From Auanema rhodensis (lineage: Eukaryota; Nematoda; Chromadorea; Rhabditida; Rhabditidae), in contig OZ059897.1 in assembly GCA_964057225.1 (NCBI GenBank), forward strand, positions 12,648,001 through 12,712,000: a stretch of DNA of 64,000 bases, given 5' to 3'. The notes beneath the pieces were generated by a model. The model did not search any database, was not told the DNA's origin, and saw only the letters and a list, made by a program, of their open reading frames with translations. A program made the position numbers and the translations under genes. Shown here piece after piece: positions 12,890 to 24,519 of the stretch. Each line of letters begins with the position of its first letter. The stretch's first letter is position 1.

Positions 12890-13722
12890 ATGGGTAACTG
12901 TCTTCCAACTTTGTTTGGCGGAGATTCACGCTCTTCTCGTTCTCGCTCAGCTACTTCTTTGTCAAGAACCAGAAGGTAAAGCTATATTAATCTCAGGTTT
13001 CAAAGACTTTAACTATTTTCAGACAAAGCGATGGTGGCCAAATGAGTTTTTCTAACCCAATTATGGACACCATGTCTGAACACTCGGTAACAATTTGATA
13101 CTTTTCTTCTTATTTTAACTTGTTATATAGCCTAATATGAATTATTTCTTTCTATTCACATGTTTTATAATTATTAAAAAAGAATTTTTATTATTTACAG
13201 AGTGCTTATGTTAACCAACTATATGCTGCTAATATTGCTCGACAAAGGAGTGCAAACAGCGAAGGGAAGGAGGTTAATTTAGTGTTGGTTTCGCTGTTTT
13301 TCAATAAACAGATTTAGATGGAAGAAGCACGAAAGATAAGAATGAAAGGGCTTCTGGAACAAATTCCTGCTGATGTTTTCAGATCAGATATGAAAGCCAC
13401 TGAGTTGAAGATGTTTTTGAATGATTTTCTTTACTCATTATTTTTAGATGTGCTATTTGTATGGTAGATTTTGAAGTTGGGGAAAGTGTGAGATACTTGC
13501 CCTGCATGCATTTCTTCCATCAAGAATGTGTTGATGATTGGCTATTAACGTATGTTTTGATCTTATAGTTTTTAAATTTAATAAACTTCTGAGTTCAGAC
13601 GATCTTTCACTTGTCCTACGTGTATGGAACCTGTTGATTCTACTATTCTCTCGTCTTTGACTGCTCATACACAGCAATCTTTGCATGATCTAGCTTGTTC
13701 ACCAGCAACTACTTCCAAATAA
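12890..13722 (+). CDS. rnf-11: RNF11-like RING-H2 E3 ubiquitin ligase (180 aa)
   Basis: Exons 12890-12975, 13023-13086, 13201-13272, 13318-13412, 13448-13549, 13599-13722 (543 nt, in frame). The N-terminus MGNC is a myristoylation/palmitoylation signal as in vertebrate RNF11, so membrane (endosomal) anchoring is expected. Residues 20-100 are Ser/Arg-rich and low complexity. The RING-H2 finger lies at about 107-150: CAIC, CMHFFH, CVDDWL, CPTC, followed by MEPVD exactly as in the RNF11 family. RNF11 proteins act as E3 ligases or adaptors for Nedd4-type ligases. The PPxY motif that lets vertebrate RNF11 bind WW domains is not present in the assembled protein. The fourth exon uses a gttttt donor, inferred because it alone restores the CAIC frame. 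Confidence 0.9.
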
Positions 13723-14226
13723 GTTTTCATTTTTTTTAAATATTTTTTTATTCTCCTTTGTGAATCGTACATCTTTTTTTGGCCTTTCTGTACAATTGGA
13801 TTGTTTTGCATAATTTTTTTGAAAATTTCATTCATTCCTCTTCATTCAAATGATTCGTTGAAGGGAACGACTATTCCCCTACTGATTCAACTCAAAACTT
13901 GAATCACTGTATATATAAATTCGATCCTCTCACTTTACTAACTTAGTCCATACACATAGTCTTATATGTTTTGTTCTCAGCAAATTGAAGCTTTCCAGCT
14001 AGTTTTCCATTTTTTCTAATCTGTCCTTTTCCGGGTCTCTTATTTCTTTTAAAACCAATTTGTACAACTTACAACAATTGGCTCGACTCTATGTAGATGT
14101 GAATGTAAATTTTAAACTGTTTTCTATGAATCTTACCTTGTGGTTGGCATTTTCAATAATCCATTATTTTGTACATTACATTTAGATCGACAACAATTGT
14201 GACATCATGTGACATTTAAAGAATCA

Positions 14227-14263
14227 AATAAAACAGAATACTAAATTGAAAAAAAAATTTATT
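14227..14263. terminator. Paired convergent poly(A) signals
   Basis: AATAAA on the plus strand at 14227-14232 (RNF11-like gene, about 505 nt after its stop) and AATAAA on the minus strand at 14258-14263 (glutaminase, about 362 nt after its stop). The signals face each other 25 nt apart, so the two mature 3' ends must abut or overlap. Confidence 0.55.
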
Positions 14264-14624
14264 ACAAAGAATACAACAATCTCATTTTGAAAATGATTAA
14301 AAATAAAGGCTTTTAAAGGCACAACTGAAATTAACACCGGTTAAAGTAAATCCGTGAATCAAAATCTATATCATAAGTAGATATGAATAATTAAAAATTA
14401 TAGGTTAACGTGTTCTAACACAAGACCAATATATTTTTGAATATAAAAAATTAATTAGGTTTTTTAGCTGTAGAGCCAGCTTTGCAGAATTCACAAGCAT
14501 TACTAATTGAATGGCACTTTGGCGGTGCCAACATAAGTGAAAAACGGACATGAAGAAAATATGAACTATAATGAAATCTCAATACCTATATAAATCTGAG
14601 ATAGAACTAATATAAAAACATTAA

Positions 14625-17600
14625 CTACGCATCTTCGTCTTCAGTTCCCTCCTCCTCTTGGGTTGTGGAGAGGACTTTTCCTGTCCGTCGCCCTGGCATA
14701 ATACGGGAATTCGAATTTCCTGAAAACTTATAAATGCTCTGTCCGAATGAATTCTCCGGAAGACCTTTAGTAGGTAACTCAAGAACAGAAGAATCAGCTT
14801 CACTGACAGTTATTAGAGTGGTTACAGGCTCTTCCTCAGCCTCGGTGAGGGTGTTTGGGTCATAATCAGAGTACTCCGACAATCTTAAATGAATTCGATA
14901 GAAAATAAGAGAAAATATAACTAACGGAGTTTCACATGATCTCACTATACTTCCCATTCCATTTGGTAGTCCATTACAATATGCTGACATTAAATATTCC
15001 TGTACGGCTTCATGACGGAACGAGCGAGCATCATCAATAGGTGTATGGCCCCATCGAAAACAAAATTTATAATTAATTTTTCAATCAAGGTTTATTACCG
15101 ATCTTTTGGGTTGATAGATGTGTGAGCTCTCTCAACTAAAAAGCGACAAATTTCGAGATTTCCTTCAGCCGCAGCGACGTGAAGTGCGGTCCTTCCATCG
15201 TAGTCGGCTACTTCCATATTACAACCTTGGATAGTCATGCTGAAGCGGGCTCCAATAAAACAAACTATTGAATTATCTCAAACCGTTTAATTGCCTCCAA
15301 ATCACCATTTTTTGCCGAGAACAATAAGCTAACAACAAGTTCAGTATCTCTATTACCCAGTCGTCGTCTTGGATCTAACTTTTTGGAATCAGCATGTAGA
15401 AGGCTGTCGTAATTGTGGAAATTGAACGTATCAATTAATTTCTAGATATTATATTGGTTATTTTCTTTAAAGAACAATACTAACCTGGCAGAATGCAACA
15501 CCTCTTGCACTGTTACCCATCTTATCTAGTCTTGGAGAAAAGAGAGCAATTCCCATTAAATTTGGTACCACAACTATCATAACCCCCGAAACGCCTGATT
15601 TAGCTGGTAGCCCAACCTATTAAGAGAATGAATTATTATGACACAGATGTTTTATATTATACTTGAAAAGCGAATTTTCCCGAGTAGTCATACATTCCAC
15701 AAGAGTACATTAGAGATAAAACATCACGACAAGGTCTAGGATGAATACAAAGTTCATCAGTTAAGGGGCATACACCTGAAATGAATACTTTTAAAAAATT
15801 TTGCATGACCTTAATTATCTACCTCCATTAGCTAAAGTTGCTGCCATAACGGCTGCTGTTTCACAGTTTGTTTCTAACGAACAAAGTTGAAAATAGAAAT
15901 CCAGTTCTTCACGTAACCCCTGCATACATTGTTTAAATTTCTCAGAATCTAAAGTTATGAAATACCTGTGTTCCTGGAGGGAAACACTTATTTTCTTTCA
16001 TATAATAAGATAGGGCATAGTTTCTGTCAGCTGTGTCACGTTCTGATAGAAACCTACAAAAGATATTACACATAAAAAAATTTTTATAAGGAATTAACGT
16101 TGCATTATTAAAGCCAACATGTTCTCCACCAGCCAGTTTGCGGTATTCGGCAAGCACAAAGTCAAATCTGTCAGCCATTGACAGATTATTCCTTATCAGC
16201 GATGTAACGATGATAGCTCCAGCATTAATCATGGGATTGTGTGGCTTTCCTGAGAAAAATATCTATTTATGAATTGCCTTGTTCGAAAATTACCATTTGG
16301 ATCAAGACAGATTTCATTGAAAAGTCTTCCACTAGGTTCATGTCCAACGTAGGAATGAACAAAATCAGCTCCTAAATCAGAAGACACAATAGCATAGTTG
16401 AAAGCCTAAAATCACTATAGTGAAGTGGAAATCCTCTAAAAGAGCATACCTTGCTAACACTCTGTACACAAAAATTGTATCGAGCATCACCAAATGATAC
16501 CCTCTGACCATCAATAGTGCATATTGACATTCCCCAAATTTCAGGATCTTGCCGAGCAAGTTGCGGAATATATGTAGCAACATCACCACTAGTTTCACAA
16601 CGGCTCTACAATTAATTATTTAAATATATACCAAAGCAAATGGCAACTTCTTCAAATAAATCTCTAATCTTAGCACAAAATTCTCCCCAAGAAGGAATGA
16701 TTAGGTTATTTCTTAGAGCTTGAGATATAAGCTGCACAGAGGGATGTATACATCTTAAGCAAACAAATATTGACTTCTTAATTAGACACCTACTCTTTGA
16801 ATGCTTCCTTCTGTAATGTAAAATTTCTCGCATCATCATCTTCATCTTCTAAAGTTTTAATTTTTTCCATCATTTGTTTAAGCCGAGGGTCTGATTCACG
16901 TAAACCGAACGATTTTAAAACCTAGAACTCAAATTTCTCATGAAGACAGCAAGTTTTCTATAAAACCTTTATCAATTTCGTTATGCTAGCTTCCTCTCTA
17001 TCGGGCATTTTGAAAAGATTATAAATGTGCTCTTCTGGAGCTGAGTCCCTTGATTCATATGCATGGTTCAAGTTTTCTACCGTCCGAGACATAATTTGCG
17101 CAACAGATGTCTTCCTATCCAATATCTCTCCGATAGCATTTACTGAAATCATCGATTTATTCGTAATATTCTGATTTATTCACTGTAAAGAAAGAGAACA
17201 CAACAATTGATCTTCAATTTGATGAGTTTGTACGAACTGTCGAAAATGTGAAGCTTAATACTATAGAGAAATTTTCTATCTACGCAAAAAATTTGAAACT
17301 GTTATTAAAGCAAGCAACCAACAGCGAGAGATTAAAGAAGAGAATAAGATAACACATTAAAAAAAAGAAAAACATAACGATACAAAACTTACAGGTGAGC
17401 TCCGAATGAGCAGCAGATTGAGCGGATGTAAATGGAGTCGACATCTGGAATTCAAAATTTCTTTCACGAAAAAACGTTATGTTAGGATGATGAAACAGTG
17501 CTATGGCACAATGAAGGTTGAGGACGTTGAAACGAAGATTGGCGAACTTTCTGGCGCAAGAAATTAATCCCTCAATACAAATATATGATTTCGTCAAGGT

Positions 17601-17970
17601 AGGCTTCCAGCAAACCAAAAAGTTCATTTGGTGAATAATATAAACAAAAAAAGCATCTTCTTTCAGTTTCAATAAGCATACATTGGTTGCACAAAAAGCA
17701 ATCAAAAGTCATTGAGCGGAAAAAAAGAACATCCGCTCAGCATTAAAAGACATGTGTAACAGCATTTTCCAGCTTGATAACATCACATAAACGGTACATT
17801 TGTTAAAGTATTATAAGAAATGGTAACTATAAGTTTCGAGACAACTTTCTGAACGAAACATTCATTACATTTTAACACGTAACATCCACATTAGGCTAAA
17901 ATTAAATTAATAATAGACACGTACAAACAATTAGCAGAGAAACGAAGAAAATACTTACAAACTTCGCCAT
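14625..17970 (-). CDS. glna: Glutaminase, kidney-type, with C-terminal ankyrin repeats (679 aa)
   Basis: Hydrolyses glutamine to glutamate and ammonia, normally in mitochondria. Exons (minus): 17959-17970, 17393-17444, 16967-17142, 16794-16921, 16648-16753, 16450-16605, 16294-16404, 16099-16249, 15967-16053, 15833-15919, 15663-15775, 15485-15616, 15284-15441, 15099-15239, 14625-15054 (2040 nt, in frame). Catalytic Ser-x-x-Lys is kept as QSVSK before AFNYAI. Other family blocks are [40 protein letters not shown] and [16 protein letters not shown]. Ankyrin repeats follow ([25 protein letters not shown]), then an acidic tail ending EDEDA. No clear mitochondrial presequence is encoded by the short first exon MAKF. 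The intron before the last exon lacks an AG acceptor (see findings). The donor at 16647 (gttgcc) is weak but is the only one in phase. Confidence 0.93.
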
Positions 17971-18034
17971 GTTTCAAAGAAAAATCTTTTTCCCACGAAA
18001 AGATTAATTCTTAGCAGACATCAAGCAGCTTCAC

Positions 18035-18091
18035 CTTCTCTCAAGTAAGTTGAGGACGAGGTTGTTGATCCAGTTGGAATCTGATGTGCAA
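18035..18091 (-). CDS. Possible alternative 5' exon of glutaminase
   Basis: 57-nt open segment on the minus strand with acceptor attaccag and donor gtgaag. It is phase 1 at both ends and reads AHQIPTGSTTSSSTYLRE. It could join in frame to the exon starting at 17142, bypassing 17393-17444, but I found no upstream phase-1 exon for it. Confidence 0.25.
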
Positions 18092-19402
18092 CTGGTAATG
18101 TTATCGCTAGCATCAGCAAAGACTCTTGATGAAAACTAAGAAAAAGGAAACAAGAACCCAGAATTCACAATAGAGTTAAAAAAAAGAATGAAAGAGAATA
18201 TGATCGGAAATAAAGAAATATGAATATGATAATTTATTTTTATGCCCTCTATCATTAATTTCAGAGCATATCAGCATTCTTTGTCACAAGAGAGAAAAAT
18301 GATAAAGCTATAATGCAGACAGCTATGAATATGTTGTAAACTAATAGCGACAGAGCAAAGGCCAGACCTAGCCTTTCTTTAAAAAAAAATATTTTTTGCT
18401 AATAGCGTACAAGTACGAGAAAAAAGTTACTGCACATGACGCATGGCAGTTGCTAAGTGCAATATGCGAAACAATTATTTAACATAAAAAGGAAAGCTAT
18501 TTTTATGATTTGCTCGGAAACTTCATGCCCTTTTTATCAATGCGTCCGTTTCTTTCATGAATTGTCACAAATAAAAAAGATAGAAATCAATTAGTTATTA
18601 GACGATAATGATTGAAGGAGGAACAGAGAAAAAGAATATGTCTCAATGGAAATGAGAATGCAACTGATATTAGATTCTATGATCTCTTTTATATACTTTA
18701 GCACAATGAGGAAAAAAAAGTTTGCATTAGATCATCAGACTTCAAAAACTCCACTAAGTCGTTTGAAAACAATCTGGAGTTTTACGTGAGGAAGAATGAG
18801 GAAAAGAAAAAGAAGATAGAGGAAAGAGAAAACTAATCTCTTTCTTTCTCTTAAATCTATCAGTATTTCGAAATTTAAATACGAGATTCTCTGCCACCCA
18901 GGCAATGTGCCAAAAGATGTAAGAATTTCAAAAATGTCATTCAAAAGAGATACATGCCTGGTATCTGCATAGGACGAGCACATAGAAACAAAAAAAACTC
19001 GGATTTACTAGAGTTCAATTATACTCCTGGTAGTCTCTATCTCTGTCTCATTCTTTTTGATGTTCTCTTCCTCGCTCTCAATATATCTCTCTCTTTCTTG
19101 TTCTATCAAAACGTAAAAGATGGCTGTAGCAAAAAAAAATAAAATAAAAACTGTAAGAAATGAAGATAACCAGCAGTGTAAAATGATTGATACTACTAAG
19201 CATCATGGTAAATATACCAAAAACGGAAAAAATTTCCCAAATGACTATTGATGAAAGCTATACAACAAGCAAAGCAATTCTGCTTAATGAGAAATTATTT
19301 CTCATATAAAGTACAAATAAGGAAAAATAAATACAAAAGTAGAAAGCAGAACATGTTAATCGAACATTGATTTAGCAAACTAAAAAAGAATGATTAACAC
19401 AC

Positions 19403-19450
19403 CTGCTTTTCGGGGACAGAAGAAGACGAGAAGCCAGCTCCATTATACAT
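19403..19450 (-). CDS. Alternative first coding exon of glutaminase
   Basis: The minus strand has acceptor agttacag, then ATG, 16 codons (MYNGAGFSSSSVPEKQ) and donor gtgtgt. It ends in phase 0 and joins in frame to the exon at 17444, giving a different N-terminus from MAKF. The acceptor before the ATG suggests an upstream noncoding exon or trans-splicing. Confidence 0.45.
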
Positions 19451-21351
19451 TCGCGTCTGTAACTAGGGAAATTTTCACAAAAATTTCTGATAATCATCAA
19501 GAAAACATGAAATCCACGAGATTTATCTCTATTCAGGATTTGCTGAATATAACATTAATATGATCATAAGTAGACTGTCGGGTAGTTCCATTCAATTCAG
19601 AACTGATTACAGTTATGAGAGAAAAAAAGAAAGAAAAGAAAAATCATAAAAGGAAGTAAGTGAATGATAGAAAATGCTTAAGGCTAAAAGCCAGTAGGGT
19701 CAAACATTAAAGGGCGGATATACAGATTCAAGAATCTTCCAAACGATCAGCAACATTTAAATCTTTGAAAATGTGACGTTACAAGATCAGCAGCATAATG
19801 AACTTTTGTATTTTGCAATTTGAACCTCTGTCACATTCTTGAAACATACACTGCATGCGTCCGTTTACGGGCCCGATGATAGTTTAATAAAAACATGGCT
19901 TTGCAGTTTCGAAATAGACAGAAAAGACAAATATTGCATTATTAGAAACGTTTTGCTAACGAAGAGCCTATCCGGCTTACTCATCAGCTTTTTCCGCTTC
20001 TTTTCCGCAATCCAAAATCCATCAAAGATATTTGGAACACGCCCAATAAGATCACTACAATTCATTATTCCAGCGTTTTCGTTCATTTGCCGTCGTCTAC
20101 ATACAGTACTCCACATATCTCTAAAAACAGAAAGGAAAATTTCGAATTTTTCGACTTTTGATATTACAATCTGTAGTCTACAAAATTTATAAAAAACTTT
20201 TAACAGACATCTGTGAACGTTTTTGAGGAACAAATGGAAAACTTTTACAAGGAATGAATAAAAATCAAAAAGAGCACATACTTCCTTAGAATGAAAATGT
20301 TCTTGTCCTTGACAGTTCGCACTTCATTTTCTTAAATTGATCTTTGATATCATTTCAAACCCACATTTGTTACAAAAAAAAACAAAAGCATGGGTAAGAT
20401 GTAGGAGAAAAGAAAGAATACGAATCAAGATGAGAAAAAGGAAATGGACTCACCTGCTCGTTTATCGTGAATTAATTAGGTCCTTAAGTTATTGATAATA
20501 AGTAGTACTTGGGTTCAATGTGACCAGAAGACATGAAATGACGGTCGTTATTTCTGAAATCTGTCACCTCAGCTCAACTGAGTAATAAGGTGTATGTACA
20601 ACAGTGGAAATTCAAATTACTACGAAAATATGTGCAGAAACATAAATATAAAACTTGCATATTCATATAAATTATGCAGGTAAGACTAATTTTTATAAAG
20701 CTGACAGCTCATTTTAGATGTAACTGCATAATGCAAATACACATATTCAGCTCGATCCAAACAAATTCTGTTCGATTGTTAGTACGTAAAAGAATACGAA
20801 TTTTTCGATAATATATATACAAGATCAATCTAATCTTGTGGTATTATCTATAAACACAAAATCAAATGCAGCTTCAATTTGATTAACTGCAAGAAAAGAC
20901 GCCTATTTTTAAAGAAAGGTTTCTTTAATTTAAAAAGCATTTATTACATAACATAAATTTATATATTCATATGCGGTACCTTTATATTATGCATTCTAAT
21001 TCCATAAAAATAAACATGAAAACAATATCAGATAAATCTATAAAGCAGGCTCCCCAACACAATAGTGCGCTCCAATACGAAAGTTAAAGGTCCTTCATCG
21101 ATGAACACGTCTTTTGTTGGAACAGGGCCAGATCTGGATAAAGGAGGACCTAGAATGGGGATTTTAGTGTTTAATAAATTGATATTTCACATTTGGAAAC
21201 ATTAAGACTCCATTTAAATAGTTATTAGTGTATAATTTTAACTTCTAAATTACATTGACTGTTTTAATACTGATAGTTAGCGTTTATGTTAATAATGAAA
21301 ATGATTTTTTTTAATTTCGATGGCTAATTTATATATTGAATTATGTTTATG

Positions 21352-21360
21352 TTTTTGCAG
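21352..21360 (+). promoter_or_regulatory. Splice or trans-splice acceptor in COPZ leader
   Basis: tttttgcag ends 21 nt before the COPZ start codon. No upstream coding exon was seen, so it is either the 3' border of a noncoding first exon or a spliced-leader site. Confidence 0.4.
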
Positions 21361-21381
21361 GACTGAACTCTTCTACAAAAA

Positions 21382-22201
21382 ATGGCTGATTTCGATCATG
21401 TGAGCAATTTTTTATTCAACCTTTATTCTAATTTTGTTTCATTCCAGGATGCCACTTCTCTTTATAGCGTAAAAGGAATTGTTATCTTAGACCAAGATGG
21501 AAACAGAATTATTGCCAAGGTTTATCTTCGGTTTTTTTACAACAATTTACATTTGTTTAATAGTATTATGACAAGAATACCTTTGGTACAACTAAGGAAC
21601 AAAAAGCTTTCGAAAAGAGTATGTTTCAGAAAACTCATAGGAATTCTTCCTGTAAGTTTAACACTGATAGTTAAAATCATCCTATTTATATAAATAAATC
21701 TAATATAAATAATATATAAATCGATTTTTTTTAAGCTGAAATCCTCCTTCTTGATGGTGTAACATGTATTTATAGATCAAATGTGGATTTGTTAGTCTTT
21801 AATTATTTTACTAGTTATTAAAATATTTTCTTCAGGCATTTGTATGTTCTCGGAAGTCCCAGAGAGAATGAACTTATTTTGGAATCCTTGTTAAATTGCC
21901 TTTACGATTCTATCTCTACTGTTCTTAGAAAGAACGTGGAGAAGAAAGCTCTTCTTGAAAATATGGATACTTGTATCCTTATTCTAGATGAAATCTGTGA
22001 TGATGGGTAGTTTTTATTTTGAGTTTCAAATTTATTGATTTTCTGTTCAGTGTTATTCAAGAGACCGACTCGCAAGCTGTTGTGTCAAGGTGTGCTTTGA
22101 AAGGAGATGAAATTTCTTTCCCAGATCAAACCTTCTCTCAAGTTGGACTATCATTTGTGTCTTCTGCTCAAGAGAGACTTAAATGGTCCTTGTATAAGTA
22201 A
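21382..22201 (+). CDS. copz-1: Coatomer subunit zeta, COPI coat (184 aa)
   Basis: Exons 21382-21399, 21448-21519, 21564-21651, 21736-21790, 21836-22006, 22051-22201 (555 nt, in frame). The protein is a longin-like small coat subunit that pairs with gamma-COP in the F-subcomplex of COPI, which coats Golgi-to-ER vesicles. Family features: [18 protein letters not shown] near the N-terminus, [46 protein letters not shown], and the C-terminal [13 protein letters not shown] matching the SAKEQIKWSLLR end of animal zeta-COP. Length is typical of the family. No irregular splice sites except an AAG acceptor at 21735. Confidence 0.95.
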
Positions 22202-22427
22202 TTCTTTTAAATTTTCAATAAGATCGTCTAACCTATTTAACATTTATCGTCTGTGATTTTATACGATGCGCATATTTTATATTTATTTTTTTGATTTGTA
22301 TTTATGCTGCTGTTGGGGATAAATGTGGTTTTTGTATTACTATTTTTTCAAGATGGTTTTTGTCGATTTTTACTTATTAGATTTCTCTTGTTTCTTACCG
22401 AACGCACTTAAATTTGGAAGTTTAGAA
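22202..22427 (+). promoter_or_regulatory. Short intercistronic region COPZ-ORC2
   Basis: 226 bp, T-rich, no room for a normal promoter plus leader. ORC2 begins at 22428 right after gaagtttag (AG at 22424-22425), two bases before the ATG. This matches a downstream operon gene resolved by trans-splicing, though I see no exact AATAAA for COPZ. Confidence 0.4.
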
Positions 22428-24224
22428 ATGTCCAAAGTCAAGTCTCGTACGAAGAAGCAGGTTACATGAACTTCATTCTTTTTTATGCTATTTTAAATTA
22501 TAGAATACAAAAGTTATTCAACCAGTGGTTGATGAAGATGGAAAAGAAAATAATTGTCAAATGTTTCCGTTCGTGAACAATGGAGTTATTGCTTGAAAAT
22601 AAAAACGTTTAAGGAATCAAATTAGTGAATTGAAACTTGGTGCTGCGGACAACTATTTTCTACAAGGAAAAATTATTTCGCTTAACAAGAGTAAAAGAAA
22701 GAAAGGAAAAGAAGAGTTGGTTTTACTACAGTTGTCCAAGGATAGTGTATGATTCAGGTCATCAGATGAAGAAGATGGATCTGAAGAAAGTCCTTATGCA
22801 TCTTGTGACTTAGAAAAGCTTAGGAAATACGCAGATGTATGTGATATACAGCGTATGTATCATTTTTTCTATTTTTGAGGTATCCAGCAAATTTATCCCG
22901 AAATCCGTTCAAGTGCAATTAGACGAGCTTGAAAATCAATTTGATCTTTGGAAAGTATACTTGGCTTCAGGATTCAACATACTTGTTTGATGAAGAATTG
23001 TTTTAGTTTAGTTATAATTTAATTCAGATACATGGCGTTGGATCCAAAAGAAATTTTTTAAATTCTTTCGTTAAGAAGTTTAATGACTATAATACATGTG
23101 TTATCGACGGATTGTGTGATGAGGGTTCAACACGGGATGCCTTTAGTAGAATAGAAAAAGCATTCCATCTCTCTATTCCTGTACGCATTTTGTAGTTCAT
23201 GTTATAAGTAAAGTACACAAATTTCAGGCACCCAAAAAGAAAAATCTAGTTACATATGCTTCACAAATTTCTTCCCAATTCAAAAAGCCTCTTTATATCT
23301 TTATTCATAGCATCGATGGACCGTTATATAGGTATGTTATTTTTATGATTTGTTAAACGTTTTGTGGGGCTCATGCACTAAAGTACATAGTGGCCTGGAA
23401 TCGGTAACTAAAATATATAAGACAAACTATTGTGCTGATATTAGTAAGTTCAACTTTTTGAAAACTTTTGTTTTTTACATTTTGAATAATTTTGACTTAT
23501 TTAGAGATACTGTCGATCAGGAAGCTTTCAAAGTTCTTTCGCAGAATCCTGATATTCACTTAGTGGCAACTATTGACCATATGAACGCATGCTCAATGTG
23601 GAACACAGTTTGTTAACAAGATGATATAAATATGACTCGTTTTCGTTTTCAGAGACAAGTAACTGAATTCAACTGGCTTTTTATGAAAGTTAACACATAT
23701 GAAGTCCCAATAAATGAATTAATTGCTGGTCAATCTAAAATTTTAGGTTTCGATAGCAAGGGCAGTCAATATGTTAGTTTTTATATTTATGTTTTTAACA
23801 ATTATTTTGTTCAAGACTCATACCATTTCGTCATTGGATGTCTTCTGGGAGTCATTGAATAAGAATTCTAAAGCCATCTTCAGAATTTTCTTCTGTATTA
23901 GCTATCGAAACAACCAAGCAGTACCATTCTTCGATTTATATGAACAAGCAAGGTTTTGTTGTGTTTGTTGCTGCATAATCAGAAGGATATTATGTTCAGG
24001 AGTAATTTCTTAATATCGAGTGAAGCAGCTCTTAGACAAATTCTTGTTGAATTGAAAGATCACAAGATCATCATGTAATTTGATCGAGCTATTTTAAATT
24101 CTAAAACCATTCTTTCAGTATGCGCCGAAAAGATGATGGTAATGAACTATTGGAGTCTATAGTAGATAAAACTCTAATGGAAAAATTCTTTGCTGAAAAA
24201 GACTTAAACTTTGAATTGGAATAA
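22428..24224 (+). CDS. orc-2: Origin recognition complex subunit 2 (398 aa if a 27-nt intron is removed)
   Basis: Exons 22428-22460, 22504-22568, 22614-22730, 22758-22836, 22880-22984, 23028-23180, 23228-23331, 23505-23607, 23653-23772, 23816-23952, 24000-24074, 24119-24224 (1197 nt, in frame). ORC2 is part of the complex that marks replication origins and loads MCM. The N-terminal 120 residues are charged and variable, with SSDEEDGSEES. The conserved core starts at about 100 (LDELENQFDLW, then GFNILIHGVGSKR, cf. human GFNIVLYGLGSKR), continues with YIFIHSIDGP, LVATIDHMNACSMW, FNWLFM, and ends in the winged-helix part (LRQILVELKDHKII; MRRKDDGNELL). It is shorter than human ORC2 because of a short N-terminus. 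An in-frame TGA at 22750-22752 must be removed or the protein is truncated before the core. Confidence 0.9.
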
Positions 24225-24519
24225 TATCATGCTCTCAATTAATTTGTTCTCACTTATACTTACTGTTCTCATGCCATTCTCTTCGTTCTCATTCCTACCA
24301 CGTTTCATCAAGTTTTATGTTTAAAAATAGAAAACGATAAAATGAATATTATTATTTCATATTTTCATAGATTATGTATTTTTCCGCGTCATCTCAGAAG
24401 GATAAGCGCACTGAGTTGTTATGTAAGCAGTGCTTATGTTGGAACAAGCATCTCCTGCCCTCTATTCATCTGATTCAAATAGTTTGATTTGTAGCCTTTG
24501 GGAGAGGAGCGTCGCTTAA

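Larger units (their letters stand above)
18092..21381. other. Glutaminase 5' region and divergent promoter with COPZ
   Basis: Apart from the 19403-19450 exon, this is purine-rich on the plus strand, i.e. pyrimidine-rich in the glutaminase sense. A gtgagt donor on the minus strand at about 20452 may end a noncoding first exon of glutaminase. Roughly 20.5-21.35 kb lies between that and the plus-strand COPZ leader and should hold both promoters. Confidence 0.4.

Noticed and set aside
17280-17705. 141-codon minus-strand frame in the glutaminase 5' part
   Set aside because: Only the short 17393-17444 piece is exonic; the rest is pyrimidine-rich intron (PhePhePheLeu-type residues) lacking stops.
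19839-20233. Overlapping 117- and 122-codon frames on both strands
   Set aside because: They occupy the glutaminase 5' intron region, have no splice partners and no recognisable domain; long frames on both strands at once suggest low stop density by chance. Not excluded by data.
23333-23504. Open frame within ORC2 between 23332 and 23505 that could extend the exon
   Set aside because: Skipping it joins HSIDGPLYR to DTVDQEAFK in phase and matches human ORC2 spacing; read as coding it would add a large insert in a conserved region.
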